From assembly GCA_038323025.1 (NCBI GenBank), contig JBBQGL010000065.1, forward strand, positions 1-20,033: a DNA stretch of 20,033 nucleotides, in the 5' to 3' direction. Under the pieces are notes generated by a model. The model saw only the letters and a program-made list of their open reading frames with translations, did no database searches and was not told the DNA's origin. Shown here one piece after another: positions 7,656 to 15,436 of this stretch (position 1 is its first letter; each line of letters starts with the position of its first letter). This DNA comes from JAFKKF01 sp038323025 (GTDB taxonomy: Bacteria > Pseudomonadota > Alphaproteobacteria > Rhizobiales > Kaistiaceae). Both the position numbers and the translations under genes were made by a program.

Positions 7656-8681
7656 ATGCTGAAATATCTGACTACAGCCGCATTCGTCGCGGGTTCGCTT
7701 GCCGTCGGTCTCGCGGCGACGACTCCGGCGGGCGCGGCGGACAAGAAGTACGTCTTCGCGGTCGTGCCGAAGAACCTCAACAACCCGTTCTTCGATCAGG
7801 CCAAACTCGGCTGCGACAAGGCCGTCTCCGAAATCGGAGCCGACAAGGTCGAATGCTTCTTCACCGGCCCCGGCGAGCACGGCGGTGGTGACGAGCAGGT
7901 CCAGGTCGTCGAAGACCTGGTAGCCAAGAAGGTCGACGGCATCGCGGTCTCGGCGGCCAACGCCGCGGCTATGGCATCGGCCCTTGCCGACGCCAAGAAG
8001 GCCGGCATCCCGGTCCTTACCTGGGACAGCGACCTGCTGCCCGAGAACAAGGATCTCCGCGTAGCCTATGTCGGCACGCATAACTACGACATCGGCGTGA
8101 ACATCGCGAAGCTGGTCATGAAGATCAAGCCGAAGGGCGGCAAGATCTGCATCCAGTCGGGTGGCGCGGCTGCGGCCAACCACAACGAGCGCATGCAGGG
8201 TATCCGCGACACGCTCGCGGGCGCCAAGAGCAAGGAATCGCCTGGCGATCGTCTCACCGGCCAGAACGGCTGGACCGAAGTTGACGGCTGCCCGCTCTAC
8301 ACCAACGACGACTTCCCGCTCTCGGTGCAGCAGCTGGAAGACATCCTGAACAAGTACCCGGACCTCGACGCGTTCACCCCGACCGGCGGCTTCCCGCAGT
8401 TCGTTCCGGACGCGTATCGCAACGTCGTCAGCAAGGTGAAGGACAAGATCAAGAGCGGCGCTCTCGCTCTCGTCGTCGCCGACACGCTGCCGGTGCAGAT
8501 CGACCTGATGAAGGAAGGCCTGTCGGCCGGTCAGGTCGGCCAGCGTCCCTTCGAGATGGGCTACAAGGCCATCTACTTCCTGAAGGACATCAAGGACGGC
8601 AAGGCGCCTCCGGCTGACCCGACCTACACGGGCCTGGACGTCTGCACGCCCGAGACCGCCGACACCTGCGTCGGCAAGTAA
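7656..8681 (+). CDS. Periplasmic sugar-binding protein of the ABC transporter
   Basis: A 341-residue substrate-binding protein of the ribose/galactose type (Peripla_BP_4). It has a classic signal peptide (MLKYLTTAAF then a hydrophobic run ending TPAGAA) with likely cleavage after residue 27 or 28. The mature protein begins with YVFAVVPKNLNNPFF, typical of the first lobe. VDGIAVSAAN and GIPVLTWDSD are hinge and ligand-pocket segments. It has six cysteines (53, 67, 165, 212, 330, 338), so disulfides in the periplasm are plausible. The frame opens with a TTG at 7638, but the ATG at 7656 has GGGAGG about 10 nt upstream and gives the correct signal peptide. A strong terminator follows. The ligand is not identifiable; myo-inositol or a related polyol is an inference from context. 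Confidence 0.92.
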   Translation: MLKYLTTAAFVAGSLAVGLAATTPAGAADKKYVFAVVPKNLNNPFFDQAKLGCDKAVSEIGADKVECFFTGPGEHGGGDEQVQVVEDLVAKKVDGIAVSAANAAAMASALADAKKAGIPVLTWDSDLLPENKDLRVAYVGTHNYDIGVNIAKLVMKIKPKGGKICIQSGGAAAANHNERMQGIRDTLAGAKSKESPGDRLTGQNGWTEVDGCPLYTNDDFPLSVQQLEDILNKYPDLDAFTPTGGFPQFVPDAYRNVVSKVKDKIKSGALALVVADTLPVQIDLMKEGLSAGQVGQRPFEMGYKAIYFLKDIKDGKAPPADPTYTGLDVCTPETADTCVGK

Positions 8682-8703
8682 GGCGCTAGCTACGAAACAA
8701 CGG

Positions 8704-8736
8704 CGGGCGGGGGGCGATCCCCGCCCGTCTTCTTTT
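8704..8736 (+). terminator. Rho-independent terminator after the ABC transporter operon
   Basis: CGGGCGGGG (8704-8712) and CCCCGCCCG (8719-8727) form a perfect 9-bp GC stem with a 6-nt loop, followed by TCTTCTTTT. It sits 22 bp after the binding-protein stop and separates the transporter from the regulator gene. Confidence 0.85.
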
Positions 8737-8783
8737 GGACCGACCGTTTTCCGGATCCCCACGACAGACAAAAGGGGCCGTGG

Positions 8784-9632
8784 ATGCCCGAAACGCGACC
8801 GCCGCGAAGCTTTGAGGGCCTGAAGGACCTCCTCCTCGCGCGCCGGGCTGCGCTCCCTCGCCGCCTGGTCCAGGTCGCCGCTTTCGCCCTGGAAAACCCG
8901 GACGAGATCGCCTTCGGCACCGTGGCGAGCGTTGCCGCGCAGGCCAAGGTCCAGCCTTCCACCCTGATCCGGTTCGCCCAGACGATCGGCTATGCCGGCT
9001 TCACCGATCTGCAGGACGTCTTCCGCTCGCAGCTGAAGTCGCGCTGGCCGGACTACCGCGAGCGATTGGCGCGCCTCGGTGGCCTCGACGGTGACGAAAA
9101 GAAGCGCAGTGCCGGCGACCTCCTCGACGGGTTCGCCGAGAGCGCCCTCGCATCGCTCGAGAGACTCCGCGGGACCATCTCCGGCGAGGACATCGACCGC
9201 GCCGCGACAATCCTTGCGCGGGCCGATACGATCCTGCTTCTCGGCATGCGGCGCACGTTTCCGGTCACCGCCTATCTCGCCTACGCCCTCGGCAAGCTCG
9301 GCGTTCGCGCCCACCTCATCGACCAGGTCGGATCGCTCGCGCCCGAGCAGGTGGATGGCGCCGGCAAGCACGATGCGCTGATCGCCGTCAGTTTCACACC
9401 CTATTGGCCGATGACCGTCGAGCTGACGCGACGCGCCGCCGAACGGAAAGTGCCGGTGATCGCGATTACCGACAGTCCATTCTCGCCCCTGGCGCCGAGC
9501 GCCCAGGTTCAGCTGGAAATTGTCGAGGCCGATTATGCCGGGTTCCGCTCGCTCTCGGCGACGCTTTGCCTGGCCATGGCACTGGCGGTCGCGACCGGCG
9601 CCAAGCGCGGCGTCAGGAATGGCACCGAATAA
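8784..9632 (+). CDS. MurR/RpiR family transcriptional regulator (candidate IolR)
   Basis: A 282-residue regulator. An N-terminal RpiR-type helix-turn-helix (about residues 15-85) contains ASVAAQAKVQPSTLIRFAQTIGYAGFTDLQ. A C-terminal SIS sugar-phosphate-binding domain (about 125-265) contains ILLLGMRRTF and AVSFTPYWP. These proteins sense phosphorylated sugars or pathway intermediates and usually repress catabolic genes. Rhizobial IolR, the inositol repressor, is an RpiR-type protein. Here the gene lies between the transporter and the iol genes. Both regions contain related palindromes, so IolR is a good but unproven guess, and I leave the symbol empty. The ATG has AGGGG 6 nt upstream. The gene follows the transporter terminator, so it likely has its own promoter, which I could not identify. 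Confidence 0.88.
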   Translation: MPETRPPRSFEGLKDLLLARRAALPRRLVQVAAFALENPDEIAFGTVASVAAQAKVQPSTLIRFAQTIGYAGFTDLQDVFRSQLKSRWPDYRERLARLGGLDGDEKKRSAGDLLDGFAESALASLERLRGTISGEDIDRAATILARADTILLLGMRRTFPVTAYLAYALGKLGVRAHLIDQVGSLAPEQVDGAGKHDALIAVSFTPYWPMTVELTRRAAERKVPVIAITDSPFSPLAPSAQVQLEIVEADYAGFRSLSATLCLAMALAVATGAKRGVRNGTE

Positions 9633-9764
9633 CTGAGCGGTAAGCCTGCACGCCTGTCACCGGCATTCGCAACAGGCCGGTTACCGTTCGGCCAGGGAGC
9701 GCCGCCGCCGACTCGTTTTGGCGCTGGCATGCGGTAGAGTATTCCGCCGGGGAGTAGCCGCTTC

Positions 9765-11540
9765 ATGCAAACGTTGCCCATCAAACGACGGCTTGCCGCG
9801 ATTCTTGCCGCAGATATCGCCGGCTACAGCCGTCTTATGGCGGACAACGAGGAAGTCACGCTCCGCACGCTCGGCGAGTACCGGACCGCGATTTCCGATC
9901 TGGCCGGCGAGCAGGGCGGGCGGATTTTCGGGACGGCCGGGGACAGCCTCGTCGCGGAATTTGCGAGCGCGGTCAACGCCGTGCTTGCCGGCGTCGCGAT
10001 CCAGCGGGCACTCAAGCGTCGCAATACGGCGCTGCCGGACGCCAGCCGGATGGAATTCCGGATCGGCATCACCGTTGGAGACGTGGTCGTCGAAGGCAAC
10101 GACCTCCTCGGCGACGGCGTCAATGTGGCTTCGCGCATCCAGGAGATCGCCGATCCCGGCGGCATCTGCATCTCCGGTTCGGTCTTCGAGCAGATCGAGG
10201 GCAAGCTGCTCCAGCTTGCGCTGACCCCGATGGGCGAACGCGCGCTGAAGAACATGCCGCGACCGATCCCGGTTTTTCGCGTCGAATGGGACGTCCACGC
10301 CCTCCCCGGCGGCGTTCCAAGGAGGCGGCCGCTGGCGTTGCCCAACCGGCCGTCGATCGCGGTCCTGCCCTTCCAGAACATGAGCGACGATCCGCAGCAG
10401 GAGTATTTCGCCGATGGCATGGTCGAGGAAATCATCACGGGCCTCTCGCGCATGCGCGGACTGTTCGTGATCGCGCGCACGTCGAGCTTCACTTACAAAG
10501 GCAAGGCCATCGACCTGAAGAAGGTCGGGCACGACCTCGGCGTTCGCTATTTGCTCGAGGGCAGCGTGCGCAAAGCCGGCGATCGTCTGCGCATCACCGG
10601 CCAGCTCATCGACGCCTCGACCGGCGCCCATCTCTGGGCGCAGCGGTTCGACGGCGGTATCGAGGACATCTTCGATCTCCAGGACCAGGTGACGGCCAGC
10701 GTCATCGGCGCCATCGCCCCGAGGCTGGAGCAGGCGGAGATCGAGCGCTCGCGACGCAAGCCGACGGAGAGCCTCGACGCCTACGATTATTTTCTCCGCG
10801 GCATGGCCTCGTTCTACCTGTGGACACGGGAGGGCAATGACGAGGCGCTCGTGCACTTCAACAAGGCGATTGAACTCGACCCCAATTTCGCCACCGCCTT
10901 CGGCATGGCGGCGCGCTGCTACGGCCAGCGCAAGGTGCGCGGCTGGATGATCGATCGCGCCGGCGAAAGCGCCGAGGCGGAGCGCCTTGCCCGGCGGGCG
11001 GGAGAGATCGGCAAGGACGACGCTGCGGCACTCTATTCGGCCGGGCTTATTCTCATCTGGATAGTCGGCGATCTCGATGCCGGCGATGCGCTGATCGACC
11101 AGGCGCTCGCGCTCAACCCGAACCTGGCCTGGGGATGGCTGTACAGCGGCTGGGCGAAGGTCGCGCTCGGCCAGGCCGAGGAGGCCATCCAGCGCGAAGA
11201 GCGCGCCATGCGACTCAGTCCGAACGATCCGCTGACGTTCATCATGCAAAGCGCCATAGCGGCGGCGCACTTCCTCGCAGGACGCTACGCGGAGGCAATA
11301 TCCTGGGCCGAATTGTCGATGCGCGAGCAGCCAAACTACATCCTGTCGACGGCTGTGGCCGCGGCGGCGAGCGCGATCTCCGGCAACGAGGCGGCGGCCT
11401 CAAAGGCGATGGCCCGCCTCCGCCAGACCGACCCGGAGCTGCGAATTTCCAATATCGCGGAGCGCCTCGCCGCGATCCGTCCGGTCGATGACTTCAAACG
11501 ATGGGTCGGGGCCTTGCGGAAGGCCGGCCTGCCGGAGTGA
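9765..11540 (+). CDS. Class III adenylate/guanylate cyclase-like protein with TolB-like and TPR regions
   Basis: A 591-residue protein in three parts. Residues 8-170 are a class III nucleotide cyclase domain. Metal aspartates are Asp17 (DIAGYS) and Asp60 (AGDSLVAEF). The transition-state pair is Asn120 and Arg124 (GDGVNVASR), and the purine-contacting Asp113 is present. The usual adenine-selecting Lys, four residues before Asp60, is Gly56, so cyclase activity or base specificity is uncertain. Residues about 195-310 (PSIAVLPFQNMS ... STGAHLWAQRFDG) match the COG5616 TolB-N-like region. The remainder holds tetratricopeptide-like repeats. No membrane segment is evident. This architecture is common and multi-copy in rhizobia and its role is mostly unknown. 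The ATG is preceded by GGGGAG. The gene sits alone between the regulator and iolG and converges with iolG across 27 bp. Confidence 0.88.
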   Translation: MQTLPIKRRLAAILAADIAGYSRLMADNEEVTLRTLGEYRTAISDLAGEQGGRIFGTAGDSLVAEFASAVNAVLAGVAIQRALKRRNTALPDASRMEFRIGITVGDVVVEGNDLLGDGVNVASRIQEIADPGGICISGSVFEQIEGKLLQLALTPMGERALKNMPRPIPVFRVEWDVHALPGGVPRRRPLALPNRPSIAVLPFQNMSDDPQQEYFADGMVEEIITGLSRMRGLFVIARTSSFTYKGKAIDLKKVGHDLGVRYLLEGSVRKAGDRLRITGQLIDASTGAHLWAQRFDGGIEDIFDLQDQVTASVIGAIAPRLEQAEIERSRRKPTESLDAYDYFLRGMASFYLWTREGNDEALVHFNKAIELDPNFATAFGMAARCYGQRKVRGWMIDRAGESAEAERLARRAGEIGKDDAAALYSAGLILIWIVGDLDAGDALIDQALALNPNLAWGWLYSGWAKVALGQAEEAIQREERAMRLSPNDPLTFIMQSAIAAAHFLAGRYAEAISWAELSMREQPNYILSTAVAAAASAISGNEAAASKAMARLRQTDPELRISNIAERLAAIRPVDDFKRWVGALRKAGLPE

Positions 11541-11567
11541 AACCCGGCTGCGCCGCTGATCCCGGCC

Positions 11568-12560
11568 CTAGCTCGCCAGCTTCACCGGCTGCCCACTCTT
11601 GTTTGACTCCGTGGCAGCGTCGGCGAGCCGCTGGGCCATCAAGCCATCGTATCCTGACGGCGACGTTTTCTTGCCGTCGGTGACCGCGTCGATGAACGCC
11701 GCGAGTTCCAGCCGGTACGCATCGGCATAGCGCTCGAGGAAGAAGTTCTGCACCGGGTCGCGGGTGAAACCGCCCTTCCCGGCAATCTCCACCGTCGTCT
11801 CGTGAATATTGCCGGCGCGCAGCATGCCGGTGGCGCCGTGGGCCTCGACCCGCTGATCGTAGCCGTAGGAGGCCCGGCGCGAGCAGGAGATCTGGCAGAT
11901 CTTGCCGGAAGCGGTCTTCAGCATCACGGCGGCCGTGTCGACGTCGCCGGCCTTGCCGATCGCCGGGTCGACCAGCACCGAGCCGACGGCATGCACCTCG
12001 ATCGGCTCCTCGCCCAACAGGAAGCGGGCCATGTCGAGATCGTGGATCATCATGTCGCGGTAGAGACCGCCCGAGCGCTCGATGTAGGAGACCGGCGGCG
12101 GGGCCGGATCGCGGGATATAATCGTCAGCAGTTCCAGCGCGCCGATGGCGCCGCCCTCGAGGCGCGCTTTCAGTGCCGCGAAGTTCGGGTCGAAACGGCG
12201 GTTGAAGCCGATCATCAGCGGAATGCCCGCGGACTCGACCACCTTCAGGCATGAAGCGATGCGCCTGGAGTCGAGATCGACCGGCTTTTCGCAAAACACC
12301 GCCTTCTTGGTGGCAGCGCATTTCTCGATCAGGCCGGCGTGCGTATCCGTCGGCGTGCCGATCAGGACCGCATCGATGTCGTTGGCCGCAATGATCTCGG
12401 AAACGCTGCGCACCGACGCCCCGGTCGCTTCGGCGAGGCTCTTGGCGGCGGCGGGATCGGCATCAGCCAAAGCCACCAGCTTTGCCTTGGGAGAACGGGC
12501 AATGTTGCCGCCGTGAATCTTGCCGATGCGCCCTGCGCCAAGCAGCCCGAAGCGGATCAT
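11568..12560 (-). CDS. iolG: Inositol 2-dehydrogenase
   Basis: A 330-residue Gfo/Idh/MocA enzyme that oxidises myo-inositol to scyllo-inosose with NAD, the first step of inositol catabolism. The Rossmann fold starts GLLGAGRIGKIH (5-16). The EKP motif has Lys92, and Asp169 and His173 (RDMMIHDLD) complete the catalytic triad known from Bacillus subtilis IolG. The length matches rhizobial inositol dehydrogenases. The frame runs upstream to 12656, but the ATG at 12560 has GGGAGG with good spacing and gives the family N-terminus MIRFGLLGAG. The longer form would put coding sequence over the promoter region. The gene diverges from iolC, which supports the assignment. It could instead act on another cyclitol, since IolG paralogues vary in substrate. 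Confidence 0.9.
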   Translation of the reverse strand: MIRFGLLGAGRIGKIHGGNIARSPKAKLVALADADPAAAKSLAEATGASVRSVSEIIAANDIDAVLIGTPTDTHAGLIEKCAATKKAVFCEKPVDLDSRRIASCLKVVESAGIPLMIGFNRRFDPNFAALKARLEGGAIGALELLTIISRDPAPPPVSYIERSGGLYRDMMIHDLDMARFLLGEEPIEVHAVGSVLVDPAIGKAGDVDTAAVMLKTASGKICQISCSRRASYGYDQRVEAHGATGMLRAGNIHETTVEIAGKGGFTRDPVQNFFLERYADAYRLELAAFIDAVTDGKKTSPSGYDGLMAQRLADAATESNKSGQPVKLAS

Positions 12561-12576
12561 TCGTCCATCCTCCCGT

Positions 12577-12590
12577 GGAACAAAAATTCC
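12577..12590. promoter_or_regulatory. GGAA-N6-TTCC palindrome, candidate IolR operator
   Basis: The sequence GGAACAAAAATTCC is a palindrome with perfect GGAA/TTCC arms and a 6-bp AT-rich centre. As far as I recall, this form has been described for IolR sites in Sinorhizobium. It lies just upstream of the iolG ribosome site, downstream of the predicted iolG promoter, and 4 bp upstream of the predicted iolC -35 box. One bound repressor could therefore affect both genes. Confidence 0.6.
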
Positions 12591-12593
12591 GAA

Positions 12594-12622
12594 TTGACGC
12601 TGCTTTAGAACGTATGTTTGAT
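12594..12622 (+). promoter_or_regulatory. Candidate iolC promoter
   Basis: TTGACG (12594-12599) and TTTGAT (12617-12622) are separated by exactly 17 bp, with 5/6 and 4/6 consensus matches. The start site would be near 12629. It overlaps the opposing iolG promoter candidate almost completely. Confidence 0.45.
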
Positions 12623-12632
12623 GTGTTGTAAA
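12604..12632 (-). promoter_or_regulatory. Candidate iolG promoter
   Basis: On the minus strand TTTACA (complement of 12627-12632) and TCTAAA (complement of 12604-12609) are separated by 17 bp, with 5/6 and 4/6 matches. The start site would be near 12597, placing the GGAA-N6-TTCC palindrome in the first 20 transcribed bases, a typical repressor position. Confidence 0.45.
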
Positions 12633-12679
12633 GCGCGGCGGGCATGACGCCACCATACCCCGCGAGGATAGACAAGCCC

Positions 12680-14599
12680 ATGTCGCCGGCGGCCGCCACC
12701 CTTGACGTTATCTCCATCGGACGGTCGTCGGTCGACCTCTATGGAAAGCAGATCGGCTCGCGCCTGGAGGACGTTTCGTCGTTCGCCAAGTCGGTCGGCG
12801 GATGCCCGACCAACATCGCCATCGGCGCCGCGCGGCTGGGCCTGAAGTCGGCGGTGATCACCGGTGTCGGCAACGAGCAGATGGGCCGCTTCATTCGCGA
12901 GCAGCTCATCCGCGAGAACGTCGTAGTGGCGGGCGTAAAGACGGATCCCCAGCGCCTCACGGCGCTCGTTCTCCTCTCCGTCGAGAACGACAGGACGTTC
13001 CCGCTCATCTTCTATCGCGAGAACTGCGCCGACATGGCGCTGACCGAAGCCGACATCGACGAAGGTTTCATCGCCTCGGCGAAAGCGGTGCTGGTCACGG
13101 GCACGCATTTCTCCAAGCCCAACACCGATTCGGCCCAGCGCAAGGCGATCCGGCTCGCGCGCGCCGCCGGCCGGAAGGTCGTCTTCGACATCGACTACCG
13201 TCCTAACCTCTGGGGTCTGGCGGGGCACGACGCCGGCGAGGAGCGCTACATCCGCTCCGAGCGCGTTTCCGAGCAATTGAAGACCGTCCTTGCCGACTGC
13301 GACCTGATCGTCGGAACCGAGGAGGAGGTGATGATCGCCGGCGGCGGCGACGACCTGCTCGGGGCGTTGAGGCGCATCCGCGCGGCTTCCCGAGGAACGA
13401 TCGTGCTGAAGCGCGGGCCGATGGGCTGCATTGTCTTCGAGGGGGCCATCCCCGACGACCTCGAGGACGGCATCGTCGGCAAGGGCTTCCCGGTCGAGGT
13501 GTTCAACGTGCTGGGCGCCGGCGATGCCTTCATGGCCGGCTTCCTGCGCGGCTGGCTGCGCGACGAGCCGCTCGGCACATGCGCCACGTGGGCCAATGCC
13601 TGCGGAGCCTTTGCCGTGTCCCGCCTGCTCTGTTCCCCCGAATATCCGACGTGGGACGAGCTGTCGTACTTCCTCGCCCATGGCAGCAGCCATCACGCGC
13701 TCCGTCGCGACGAGATGCTCAACCACATTCATTGGGCCACCACGCGGCGTGCGCAGCCGCCCGAACTGATGGCCCTCGCCATCGATCATCGTGCCCAGCT
13801 GGAAGCCCTCGCGGACCGCGTCGGCGCGCCGCGCGAGAAGATCAGGGCATTCAAGATGCTGGCGCTCGCCGCCGCGACCGAGGTTGCCGGAGGGCGGCCG
13901 GGATATGGCGTGCTGCTCGACGATACCTATGGGCGCCAGGCGATCTTCGCCGCGGCCAAACACCCTCTGTGGATCGGGCGTCCCGTAGAGCAGCCCGGCT
14001 CGCGGCCGGTCCGCTTCGAGTTTGGCGGCGACATCGGCGGGCGCCTCGCCGAGTGGCCAGTCACCCATACGGTCAAGTGCCTCGCCTTCTTCCATCCCGA
14101 CGACGACCCCGCCCTCAAGGAAGAGCAGACCGCGACGCTGCGTACGCTCTACGATGCCGCGCGCCGCAACAGCCTCGAACTGCTGGTCGAGATCATCGCC
14201 AGCCGCCACGGGAAGCTTGGCGACGGCACGACAGCGGAGGCGATCGCGAGCCTCTACGCGGCCGGCATCAAGCCGGACTGGTGGAAGCTCGAGCCGCAGC
14301 CGTCGCCCGCTGCGTGGAAAGCGGTGGAGACCGCGATCACGACCAGCGATCCCTGGTGCCGCGGCGTGGTCCTCCTGGGCCTCGAAGCGCGGGAGGAAGA
14401 GCTGGTTGCGGCGTTCTCCGCCTGTGCCGGCGTCCCTGTCGTCAAGGGTTTCGCCGTCGGTCGAACGATCTTCAACGATGCCGCAGAGAAGTGGCTGACC
14501 GGCGCCATCGACGACCGCGTCGCCATTGCGGACATGGCCGCACGCTTTGCCCGCCTGACCACGGCCTGGCAAAAGGCCCGCGGCGCGCGCGCCGCGTGA
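12680..14599 (+). CDS. iolC: 5-dehydro-2-deoxygluconokinase fused to DUF2090 aldolase domain
   Basis: A 639-residue bifunctional inositol enzyme. Residues about 8-325 are a PfkB-family kinase. ISIGRSSVDLYG begins the domain, SFAKSVGGCPTNIA is the substrate region, and VLGAGDAF carries the catalytic Asp282. Residues about 335-635 are a DUF2090 domain, annotated in related proteins as 5-dehydro-2-deoxyphosphogluconate aldolase (the IolJ role). The protein would phosphorylate 2-deoxy-5-keto-gluconate and split the product into malonate semialdehyde and dihydroxyacetone phosphate. This fusion is common in rhizobia. The frame opens at 12644, but the ATG at 12680 fits the family N-terminus and has GAGGAT upstream, though spaced at about 10-12 nt. 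iolB follows after 33 bp. The gene diverges from iolG behind overlapping promoter candidates. Confidence 0.93.
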   Translation: MSPAAATLDVISIGRSSVDLYGKQIGSRLEDVSSFAKSVGGCPTNIAIGAARLGLKSAVITGVGNEQMGRFIREQLIRENVVVAGVKTDPQRLTALVLLSVENDRTFPLIFYRENCADMALTEADIDEGFIASAKAVLVTGTHFSKPNTDSAQRKAIRLARAAGRKVVFDIDYRPNLWGLAGHDAGEERYIRSERVSEQLKTVLADCDLIVGTEEEVMIAGGGDDLLGALRRIRAASRGTIVLKRGPMGCIVFEGAIPDDLEDGIVGKGFPVEVFNVLGAGDAFMAGFLRGWLRDEPLGTCATWANACGAFAVSRLLCSPEYPTWDELSYFLAHGSSHHALRRDEMLNHIHWATTRRAQPPELMALAIDHRAQLEALADRVGAPREKIRAFKMLALAAATEVAGGRPGYGVLLDDTYGRQAIFAAAKHPLWIGRPVEQPGSRPVRFEFGGDIGGRLAEWPVTHTVKCLAFFHPDDDPALKEEQTATLRTLYDAARRNSLELLVEIIASRHGKLGDGTTAEAIASLYAAGIKPDWWKLEPQPSPAAWKAVETAITTSDPWCRGVVLLGLEAREEELVAAFSACAGVPVVKGFAVGRTIFNDAAEKWLTGAIDDRVAIADMAARFARLTTAWQKARGARAA

Positions 14600-14632
14600 C
14601 CGATCCGGTGAGCTGAGCTAGAACGAGAAGCA

Positions 14633-15436
14633 ATGTCCCGTCTCCACCTCCGCCAGCATGCCCCCGACCGTGAGCATCGGGTCGTCAGCGTCACGCCCGA
14701 GAGCGCCAACTGGGAATATGTCGGTTTCGATCTCTACCGGCTTGCCGCCGGCGAGACGGCCGCGGCGGAAACCGGACACAGCGAGCGCTGCCTGGTGTTT
14801 ATCGGCGGGCGCGGCAAGGCTGAAGTTGCGGGAACGGACTTTGGCAGCCTCGGCGAACGGGCAGACCCGTTTTCGGGAAAGCCGCATTCGCTCTATGTCC
14901 CCGCCGGATCGAGCTGGCGCATCCGTGCCGAGACCGACCTCGAGTTCGCGGCATGCTCGGCTCCCGGCAGCGGCAATAGCCGCCCTCCCCGCTTGATCGG
15001 GCCGGACAGCCATCAGGTCATCACCCGCGGCAAGGGCAACAACGTCCGCTACGTCACCGACATAATCAAGGAGTCGGACCCCGCCGACAGCCTGCTTGTG
15101 GTCGAAGTGATCACGCCGGCCGGCAACGCCTCCAGCTACCCGCCGCACAAGCACGACCGCGATGCCTTTCCGGAAGAAACCCGGCTGGAGGAGGTCTACT
15201 ATCACCGGCTCAATCCGCGTCAGGGGTTCGGCTTCCAGCGCATCTACACCGATGACCGCTCGCTGGACGTAAGCATGACCATCGAGGACGGAGACGTCAC
15301 CCTCGTCCCACGCGGATACCATCCGTGCGCGGCGCTGCATGGGTACGACCTCTACTACCTGAACGTCATGGCCGGCCCGCGCCGCCAATGGCGGTTCCAC
15401 AACGACCCCGCCCACGAATGGATGCTGAAGGCCTGA
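14633..15436 (+). CDS. iolB: 5-deoxy-glucuronate isomerase
   Basis: A 267-residue KduI/IolB-family bicupin that isomerises 5-deoxy-glucuronate to 2-deoxy-5-keto-gluconate, the substrate of the upstream IolC kinase. The cupin metal site is visible as His172-Lys-His174, Glu187 in EETRLEEVYY, and His230 in PRGYHP. The length is normal for the family. The ATG has a GAGAAG purine stretch just upstream. The gene is 33 bp behind iolC and its TGA is directly followed by the Nudix start codon, so all three are probably one transcript. The steps before it (IolE dehydratase, IolD hydrolase) and after IolC (IolA) are not encoded in the window. Confidence 0.94.
   Translation: MSRLHLRQHAPDREHRVVSVTPESANWEYVGFDLYRLAAGETAAAETGHSERCLVFIGGRGKAEVAGTDFGSLGERADPFSGKPHSLYVPAGSSWRIRAETDLEFAACSAPGSGNSRPPRLIGPDSHQVITRGKGNNVRYVTDIIKESDPADSLLVVEVITPAGNASSYPPHKHDRDAFPEETRLEEVYYHRLNPRQGFGFQRIYTDDRSLDVSMTIEDGDVTLVPRGYHPCAALHGYDLYYLNVMAGPRRQWRFHNDPAHEWMLKA

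Noticed and set aside
6837..9371. Very long antisense open frame (844 codons) across the permease, binding protein and regulator genes
   Set aside because: It mirrors well-supported genes on the plus strand, shows no recognisable domain, and is typical of high-GC antisense frames.
9718..9739. Sigma54-like or sigma70-like promoter before the cyclase gene
   Set aside because: The GG and GC elements have wrong spacing for sigma54, and the sigma70 reading matches the consensus poorly.
9681..11270. Antisense open frame of 529 codons opposite the cyclase/TPR gene
   Set aside because: It has no recognisable motif and is explained by GC-rich third codon positions of the real gene.
12561..12656. N-terminal extension of iolG
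   Set aside because: It would cover the palindrome and promoters; the ATG at 12560 has GGGAGG upstream and matches the family N-terminus.
12605..14572. Antisense open frame of 655 codons opposite iolC
   Set aside because: The plus strand encodes a clear IolC-DUF2090 protein; the antisense translation has no domain and is rich in Arg, Ala and Gly as expected for a shadow frame.
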